Part shown: positions 57,139-64,000 of the stretch, piece by piece | Layout of the letters: each line of letters begins with the position of its first letter | Position numbering within the stretch: the stretch's first letter is position 1 | Assembly (NCBI RefSeq): GCF_030272615.1 | Contig: NC_081405.1 | Span: 21,430,047-21,494,046, forward strand | Origin: Cryptomeria japonica | Lineage: Eukaryota; Streptophyta; Pinopsida; Cupressales; Cupressaceae | Length of the DNA: 64,000 nucleotides | Reading direction: 5' to 3' | The notes under the pieces: model-generated | What the model saw: the letters and a program-made list of their open reading frames with translations, nothing else | Database searches by the model: none | Told to the model about the DNA's origin: nothing | Made by a program: the position numbers and the translations under genes

Positions 57139-58606
57139 TGATGCATGCTAAAAGGGACACAAGGCAGAGTTCAAACGTTAATATGTTAGTGACAACCAAA
57201 AATAAATATGAATGAACTTAAAAACCTAAACATGCATATCAAGAGAGATAAAAAGAACACAATAATAAGCATACATAAATGAAAGAGAAAAAGAAAACCC
57301 CCCAAGATGCCCCCCAAAATACTCATAGATGCTCCTCCCTTGTTCCTCTCCTCTCCATGTCCCACATGAGTGTAGCTCTCAACTTTTAGCACTATCTATG
57401 GATGTTTTATGAAGATTCAAGATGGTTATGAAAATGAGAACAAATGCATATGCAAGTGTAAATAAGTTACTATGAGAAAGCACCTAATTAGTCTATGTAA
57501 ATTTTAGGAAAATAACAATGCAAATGCTTCTAAATGCTCTCTTAAAAATGACTATAAGTTTGATGCACAAGGATTTCTGATCTTTGAAAATGAATAATGA
57601 GAGCTCTATTTATAGGGAAAATAAGGCAATGGATTGTCAAGATTGAGTAATCTTAACAAGGGCCAGGATTGATGGGTTTGTGATCCATGTGACGACTTTC
57701 AACCCAATCCCATGATGACAAATGTCAATATGAGATGGCTTGAGAGGAGAGGGAAGAAACATTAAATGCTTGAGATTACATGAATGTTACTTTGGGAGGG
57801 TTTGGTTAGGCTTGAATTAGTGAATAAATATTTTATCCAATGAATAATGCCTTTATCCACTGGATAAACTCTTGTGCAAGAGTTAATGGAGATAACCATG
57901 GTGAAAGCAATAAATGCTTTAAGAGACCCATGAGTTAAATGAGGGTTGAGTTAGAGGGAAAGCCTCTAACCATGTGGGTGAGTTGAGTTAACCATTAATG
58001 GTTATGTAAGAGCCATAAATGGTTTGTAAGACTTTGGGGGTTATCTTGTTGAAGGATAAAAAGCCTTTAATGCATTTCAAAGACTTTAGAGGCTTTGAGA
58101 AGTGACTTCTCTTTTCTTAGGAATGTGACAATAATTAGGGAGGGGGATTAGGCTAATTAGAAGGGGATTAGAAGAGTCTAGAAAGGGATTAGAAAAGTCT
58201 AGAAGGGGATTAGTGAGCAAGTGGGTTTGGTGGGTGAGAGAAAATAAGATTTTAATTAAAATAAAATTCATTTATTGCAACTAAAATTGTGCAACTTGCA
58301 TTTGTAGGAGAATGCAAGTTGGGGGGGGGGGGGGGGAACTTTAGAGATTTAAATAAATATTTATTTATTTATTTAAATGAGGAAAGGGGGTTAATTAAAC
58401 AAATATGTTTTATTCATTTAATTGATTGTTAGAGTATGGTTTAATGAGTTAATTTAAATAAATTGAATAATTTATTTAATTAATAGAAGAAGGGTTTTAA
58501 GATGAATTAATTAAATATAAATTTAATTAACTGTTGACTAATGGTTAAATAATCAAATAAATACTAAATATTCATTCAATTAAGTAGACAGATTTATGTG
58601 TCTACA
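57139..58606 (-). repeat. 5' LTR of element C
   Basis: Partner of 18910-20324; begins TGATGCATGC and ends TGTCTACA. Extra features are two added copies of a ~22-bp unit (ATTAGAAGAGTCTAGAAAGGG-like, about 58166-58212) and a long run of G at 58322-58336. Confidence 0.85.
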
Positions 58607-58852
58607 TTTGCCCCTCTTTGAGACGGTGCAGTTTATTGTGTCGTTTCAAAGAAAGAAAGATGTATAAGAAATATGCCCCAGAAATGTTAATTTAGTGGGT
58701 GGTATGCCCCCTCGAGAGATGGGCCAAATTTTTTTGAAAAAATCGGGCAATCTCTCGAAAAGAGAAAGAAGTAGTAGGGAGGTAGAATAGAAGAAATGAG
58801 AAATAATAGTGAAAGAATGGGAGAAGAGGGAGTGAATACAGAGAAACGATAA
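58607..58852 (-). repeat. 246-bp extension beyond the 5' LTR of element C
   Basis: Aligns with 20325-20575, the internal PPT-proximal sequence of C, including the PPT itself, and ends immediately before the GCTTT duplication. So the integrated unit started inside the internal region rather than at the LTR edge. Confidence 0.75.
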
Positions 58853-58920
58853 GCTTTAAAGGCTTGGCTCCTAACAAGGTGAACTTCAAAAGAGTTCAGA
58901 ATACTTGTGGGTATTCATCT
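58853..58920 (+). repeat. Copia B 3' LTR, second part
   Basis: Short piece between element C and solo LTR F. It reads on from 18909 with the common copia LTR phrase GGCTTGGCTCCTAAC and ends in CATCT, the left duplication of F. Confidence 0.7.
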
Positions 58921-60492
58921 TGTAATGTCCCCACTTCGAAATAGAATTTAATAATAAATGATAATAATAAAATTAAAACATTAAAAATTAAATTAAAATA
59001 TAAAATAATATAATTAAATATGACTAATTAAAAATTAATTAAGTTAATGAAAAGTCAAAAGACATGAAAGGAAAAGTTGTGACTCCCTCAACAATGAGAT
59101 ATAAAAAAGATAAGAGAACCTCATTTGAGAGGGAGGATAAATTGGAAATGAGAAGTGCAGAACTGATTTAAATAATAAGTGCAGATCTGATTACAAAAGG
59201 TTGTGTCCCTTTCAAAGGGTAGAAATAATGAAGAGTTGCACTCTTTCAAATGGTGCTAATGGTGAAAGGGTATGTCTCTTGCTAAAGGGCATACATGATG
59301 AAGAGGTGTGACCTCTCCCTCATATTGAGAGATATAAAGGTAAGGAATCAAAAACATCTAGTGAGATCACCATCGATTAGAAAGGATAGTTGCGTAGGCA
59401 GAGGAAAGAGAGGAGGGGGCATGGGAGAGCATTCGGGAGCAGACTTTCGTGACCAGCAGGTAAGAGGTAAGGTATAATATATTATAAACAACTAATATAT
59501 TAATGTTGATTAAACTTAGAGTGTTTATTGAACATAGATAAGGAATGTGTTAAGGCAGTAGTAATATGCATTAAAATTACCATTTACTAAGTATGATAAT
59601 TAATATATTAATATTAATTAATGTATATTTCATTGAGCATTGGTAAGAGTATATTAAGGCTAAAAATGTGTGCATTAATGAATACAATTAATTAATATAC
59701 TAATCTACACATAGGGAATGATTAAGGAATATAGATGTTATCAAGGAAGGTGTAATGCATATGTTAACAATGATAGGGTACATTTGATATGTATATATGT
59801 TAAAGAATACATTAGGAATACATGTTAACATAAAATGTGGATTAGGAAATAAAATAGTACTAAATCATCAAAGTGTATTATAAATGCAAATGTAAACACA
59901 TGTTGGAGGCTATAGGGAGGAAACTCCCTTAGTCTAAGGGAGGGATTATGAAAATCCCTAGGGCAGTATATATACTAATTATTGATATGCATATGTAGGG
60001 CTTGGTTGATGAGGTTCAACCAAGAGGAGATGGATCTGGCCGGTCCACTTCGAGGACTTGGGTGATGGGATGCATCACCCAAGGCAAGGAATGACACATG
60101 GTCTTCCTTGGAGGGCTTGGGCGTAAGAGGTTACACCCAAGACAAGAACCGAAATAACCTTCGATTTTCTGGAGGGCTTGGATGTAAGAAATTACATTCA
60201 AGACAAGAGTCGAATTCACCTTCGACTTCCTGGAGGGCTTGGAACCAAGATGGGTTCCAAGAAGGTGAGCTTCATGGCTGCCTAAGGACATACTTTGTAT
60301 GGCATTCGTATCCTTTTTTATTAGATTAAAATTATGATTATGTTGATTAAGTATTAGATAAGAATTGTGATTAGTGTTAATTAAGTATTTTAAGGTTAAA
60401 TTGCAAGTTAAATTAGTTATATATGTATATTTGTTGTATTTCTAACAATCTATTTTGCAAGACAGTGATCCCTAACTAGTAGGGACATTACA
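58921..60492. mobile_element. Solo LTR F (1,572 bp)
   Basis: Bounded by the inverted ends TGTAATGTCCC and GGGACATTACA, and flanked by CATCT (58916-58920) and CATCC (60493-60497), a 5-bp duplication with one mismatch. No internal region, PBS or PPT pair is present, so it is a solo LTR. It interrupts the copia B LTR, whose two sides join naturally when F is left out. The orientation is undetermined. Confidence 0.8.
60037..60258. repeat. Tandem repeats of ~60 bp in solo LTR F
   Basis: About four imperfect copies containing GGAGGGCTTGG, an internal self-complementary part (for example GTAAGAGGTTACACC) and ACAAGANCGAA...CCTTCGA. Confidence 0.8.
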
Positions 60493-60891
60493 CATCCCCA
60501 CTGTGGTTTTTCCTATTTGGGTTTCCACATCAAAATCATTGTGTTAAGTGGTGAATGTTTTTGTGGTTATGTTTGCTATGGTTAATTTTCTTAACTACTA
60601 AATCCACTTAGATATGATATGATGATCGACAACAATTTGAAATGTGCTTTTACTTTTGTCAATAAAGTATTTGGATGTTTTAATTAAAAGGTTTTGAAAG
60701 TTTCAAAGTTGTTTTACTGTTATTATGTTATGACAGTCAAATTGGTTTACTTGATAGTGATATTGCAATTTGTCAATTCTAAGTTTGACTTGAGAATTTT
60801 CTTTTGTTTGGTGAAAAGTTTATGTCAGTTTTCCAACTACCGATTCACCCCCCCCCTCTTAGTAGTTGACCGGATCCTTATTGATTCATCA
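60493..60891 (+). repeat. Copia B 3' LTR, third part
   Basis: Continues the copia LTR after F with the phrase CACTGTGGTTTTTCCTATTT and the C-run segment ACCGATTCACCCCC typical near the end of plant copia LTRs. The right end is approximate, since the partner LTR is not in the window. Confidence 0.6.
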
Positions 60892-60939
60892 TACCATCAC
60901 AATATTTTGGTTTCGAGTTAAGTGAGTTTATCTTTATTG

Positions 60940-61510
60940 AAATCCTTAATGACACGAAAAATCTATGAGCCAATGTATTTTACCAATCCATAAAATTAAA
61001 AAAAACTTAAAAAATTGAGAAGGTAAATACGACTACTAATTATTACTTGTAACACAAATATATCTTTATTTGTCACTAATTTGAGTAACATAGCTTAAAA
61101 TCACACTTCTTGATGTGGAATTTTAGCTTGAAAACTTTTAAAAAATTGTAATTGGTATGTGTAAAAATAAACTCCAAAACCTTTTCTTGTACCCTCCTAG
61201 CCTATTTGAAATTGAAAGAAATGATATCCCTAATGACATGAAACCCCATGAAGTGTGACATTTTACCAATCATCAAAACAAAAAAGATTGAAACATGGGA
61301 AGATAAAGAAAATAAGGCTCCTAAAGATTACTTGTAACATAAAATATCTTTATCTACCAAAAATTTGAGCAAGACAACTCAAACTAACACTTCTTGAGGT
61401 GCATTTTTAGCTTTGATGCTTTTATAAAAAAAAATTGGTAGGTGGAAAACCAAAACCCACAACCTTTGCATGCAATCTCCCAACATATTCAAATTTGGAA
61501 AAATTGAAAG
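60940..61510. repeat. Diverged tandem duplication of ~287 bp
   Basis: Two copies, starting near 60943 and 61230. Shared words include AATGACA, TTTTACCAAT, TTACTTGTAACA, ATCTTTAT, CACTTCTTGA and TTTTAGCTT. No coding potential. Bases 61511-61702 hold nothing recognisable. Confidence 0.65.
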
Positions 61511-61702
61511 CTATAAAAGGTATACATACTTTCAATGATGTCCATGCAAGAAGAAAATCATGAAGTAGTGGGTACAAATAATTAATAAATATATAGATAA
61601 AGAGGTTAAAATGTTTATTTGTGAGAAAAAAGGAAAACATAATCGCATTACTTGACTATTAACTATTAAATGTAATTAATCTAAAATAATGTTGGTTATT
61701 CA

Positions 61703-62077
61703 TGTTACAAGTGTGGTTGTTGTTGCACCAAAATATCGATTTGTTAATGCCCAATACAACCACTAGACTTATAGAATCCATAGGAGGTGGTTAAGCCATG
61801 TCACAAACCCAAGAACTGCGCTGCACAACACAAGGAGACCAAGGGCACACACTTTTGCAACAATCCCCCCCAGTGCAAGTGAGGGGTTTGAACCCATGAC
61901 TAAGCTCTGATAGTACTTGTTACAAGTGTGGTTGTTGTTGGACTAAAAGATCGACCTGTTAATGCCTAGTACAACCACTAGACTTATAGAACTAATAGGA
62001 GGTGGTTAAGCTATGACACAAACCCGAGAACTGCGTTGCACAACACAAGGAGACCGAGGGTGCACACCTTTGCAACA
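61703..62077 (-). mobile_element. Complete TRIM element (375 bp)
   Basis: Two 160-bp terminal repeats (61703-61862 and 61918-62077), each TGTTACAAG...TTTGCAACA on the + strand, around a 55-bp core, with the perfect duplication ATTCA (61698-61702, 62078-62082). On the - strand the core starts AGTACTATCAGAGC, close to the initiator-Met tRNA primer site TGGTATCAGAGC, and ends with a GGGGGGGA purine tract next to the second repeat. It encodes nothing and must be moved by other elements. No 5S-rRNA-like segment was noticed, so it is probably not Cassandra. Confidence 0.85.
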
Positions 62078-62082
62078 ATTCA

Positions 62083-63049
62083 AACAATGATAATTTATCA
62101 ATTTATTGTCAGCTACAATTTTTGTGCCATATTAAGGGTTTGAACAAATATAATCCAATTGCTAAAATTTAAAAACCTAAAATACAAGATTAATATAAAC
62201 CATTTCATTCTCTCTAACATATAATTATCTCTAATTATGTAATTTAAAAAATATTTACTTTATAAACTCTCTCTATCCCTTTTTTTTATATGTATGTATG
62301 TAAACATAATCTAAATCTCACAATTGTGGATGGATAATTAAAACCTCTTTAAGTTATAAGATAGTAACATGTTTCTAATTGTGATATTCTTATTAAGATT
62401 GAAATACATAGTTTTTGAATCAAAATCATTGACTCACATATCAATTAGTTTTTCATACAAACTCATATATTATGAAATGAATGATCCACTTAACACTCAT
62501 TATATCTAGATGACACTAATATGAGAGAAACTCTATGATTAAACATGCTTGAATTGAAATAATATTGTGATGAATGACCTCCTTAAAAGTTCAAAAACTT
62601 CACAAATATAATTGTCATCAGTTATATTCATCCCCATGAAATATAAATTTATGTAAGAAAATACATGCTACTATGGTTCTAATTACAAACATATCACAGA
62701 TATCATGGACAATTTAAAATTATATGATAGGCAGGAAATCACATAGCTACTCATTTTTTCTTTCCTCATATAAATCGGATGACTTAAATCACACACACTA
62801 AGCTTTGACTTCTAGAACTTAAAAGTATAAAACACTCAAAATTGACTTACATTTTTAGACTTAATATGTTACTTAGCATGTGGGATTTAAGACTGACCCA
62901 AATGAACAACTGTGTTACTTTCATTGCAATTCAGCCGAAGAAAACAGATTTACATATTGTCTGAAATACAGACTCTGAAAAATGCTTTGCAAATATAAAA
63001 CAAACAAATTAGAAATTTGATGTGATGAGCACAACACTAATCTTGCTTC
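62083..63049. other. AT-rich intergenic DNA
   Basis: I see no gene or mobile element. On the - strand it is the 3' side of the SPIRAL1-like gene, so its right part probably holds that gene's 3' untranslated region. Confidence 0.5.
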
Positions 63050-63377
63050 TCATTTGTGTCCTCCTCCAAGGAGATAGCCAAGAGAAGACACTCCACCTGG
63101 TACGCTCTGCACTTTCGTTGAAGGCCGCTCCTGAAATCAAATAACAAACCCAATCTCTTTAACACCATGAATCACCCACTGCAATGGATTGCTTACAATA
63201 ATTATAAACAAAATCAGATCAACTTACAGTGATGAAATTCCCAGTGTTTTGCCCATCTACCCTTCGATAGTTATTTGAAATGGGCTCACTTTTCTCTGTG
63301 GTGGAGGGAGGAGAGGCTCCACCCAGCAGGTATCCCAACGAGCTTTGCCCCCCTCCATTGCAAACACCACGCCCCAT
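63050..63377 (-). CDS. SP1L: SPIRAL1-like microtubule-associated protein (two coding exons)
   Basis: Coding exons 63377-63228 (50 codons) and 63130-63050 (26 codons plus TGA), joined across a 97-bp intron (63227-63131) with GT at 63227-63226 and AG at 63132-63131; frame is kept as ...GNFIT then ERPST. The 76-aa product has the family's two terminal signatures: MGRGVCNGGGQSSLGYLLGG at the start and VPGGVSSLGYLLGGG at the end, with NNYRRVDGQNTGNF and RPSTKVQ between. SPIRAL1 proteins of Arabidopsis bind cortical microtubules and are needed for directional cell expansion. The start is set at MGRGV by family usage; an in-frame ATG lies 15 codons upstream at 63422. The middle is short, as relatives are usually about 100-120 aa. 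No defect is visible. Confidence 0.85.
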
Positions 63378-64000
63378 TCTCACTCTTAACTCACAATCCA
63401 AGTGATTAGTTGGCTCACTCATTTATAAGCAATCTATCTGCTATGAAGAATAGTATGTTAAAACTAATCTGTCTGTGAGAGGGATGATTTCTAAATTACA
63501 ACACAAGGAATAAGGAGAGGCCATCTAAATTAACACCGCTAGATTTGTTGGCATAAGAGTGAGTTATGATCTGGTGCAATCATTTTGAAGATGGTCCAAT
63601 CGGGCTAATCGTTGGTGAATAGTTTCTTTCTGTACTAACAGTGTTAGGGATATCATTTCTTCATTGTGACTGCAAGCTCACATGTCCAAACCACAACGGA
63701 TAGTAATTGATTATCATTATTTTTGCTTAGATATGATTATGTTCAAGATATGTACGTGTCGTGCATTCTGTCGGTCTAGAAGAACTTAAAATTAGGTCTA
63801 ACGTGAAGGACATAGGTGTCCATCAGACTCGGCTCTTTTAGCAAACGTAATTATACACTTCACTTGCTCTTTTCCATTAATAGATAGAGGTCTCCAATAT
63901 TTGTAATATATGGCAATAATGGAATGTTGTTATCTTAAAAGATTTGTGTCTTTTTTATTGGGCAACTCTTTTTTTATTTGGTAGGAGGATTGGTTGATTT
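63378..64000. other. Upstream region of the SPIRAL1-like gene
   Basis: Should hold its 5' untranslated region and promoter. A TTATAAAT word on the - strand near 63418-63427 is only ~45 bp from the start codon, so it is not clearly the TATA box. No other gene is seen. Confidence 0.4.

Larger units (their letters stand above)
18910..58852 (-). mobile_element. Element C: Tat-type Ty3/gypsy retrotransposon, host of elements D and E
   Basis: The outer gypsy element on the - strand. LTRs are 18910-20324 (3') and 57139-58606 (5'), followed by a 246-bp extension at the 5' end. It is flanked by the perfect duplication GCTTT (18905-18909, 58853-58857). Internal genes read gag, protease, RT, RNase H, aRNH, integrase. 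Without E (20636-32199) and D (36534-49565), and one copy each of their duplications, it is about 15.3 kb. It lies in the 3' LTR of copia B. All genes carry stops. Confidence 0.88.

Overview
This window is a nested stack of plant LTR retrotransposons next to one short host gene. The host is a seed plant with a large, repeat-rich genome. I lean towards a gymnosperm because of the very long LTRs and deep nesting, but the sequence alone does not name the species. No bacterial, organellar, rRNA, tRNA-gene or CRISPR features were seen.

Layout. B is a decayed Ty1/copia element on the + strand and the oldest layer; its 5' part lies left of the window. Its pol remnant (bases 1-22, then 15815-18069) was split by A, a 15.8 kb Ty3/gypsy Tat-like element on the - strand (23-15814, target duplication GTTAG/ATTAG). 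A has LTRs of about 4.76 kb that carry a roughly 1,065-codon reading frame of unknown function. B's 3' LTR (18070-18909, 58853-58920, 60493-~60891) was split by C, an autonomous-type Tat gypsy element on the - strand (18910-58852, duplication GCTTT), and by F, a solo LTR (58921-60492, CATCT/CATCC). C was then hit by two non-autonomous elements of its own kind, both on the - strand: E (20636-32199, TATAC) near C's 3' end, and D (36534-49565, CCTTG) inside C's reverse transcriptase. D's two LTRs are both 1,528 bp and differ at about five sites, so D is young.

How the parts relate. C had the full gag-PR-RT-RNase H-aRNH-integrase set. E keeps gag, protease and only the integrase tail. D has no gag or pol and carries instead a 907-aa low-complexity ORF. 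D and E both carry, antisense and next to the 3' LTR, a plant mobile domain (PMD) gene; D's copy has a PMD, an acidic tract and an RS-rich tail. D, E and C share PPT sequence and a conserved 3' module, and C and D share a tRNA-Trp-type PBS. This fits cross-mobilisation of D and E by C-like elements (inference).

Right flank (about 60892-64000). This is AT-rich host DNA with a diverged ~287 bp tandem duplication, a complete 375 bp TRIM element (61703-62077, duplication ATTCA) and, on the - strand, a two-exon SPIRAL1-like microtubule protein gene (coding 63050-63377). This is the only convincing host gene.

Most element genes are broken. The stop codons I checked are mainly TAG, TAA or TGA where Gln or Arg is expected, which fits C-to-T decay of methylated cytosines. 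Only the D 907-aa frame, the E tail frame and the SPIRAL1-like gene look open over a substantial length.
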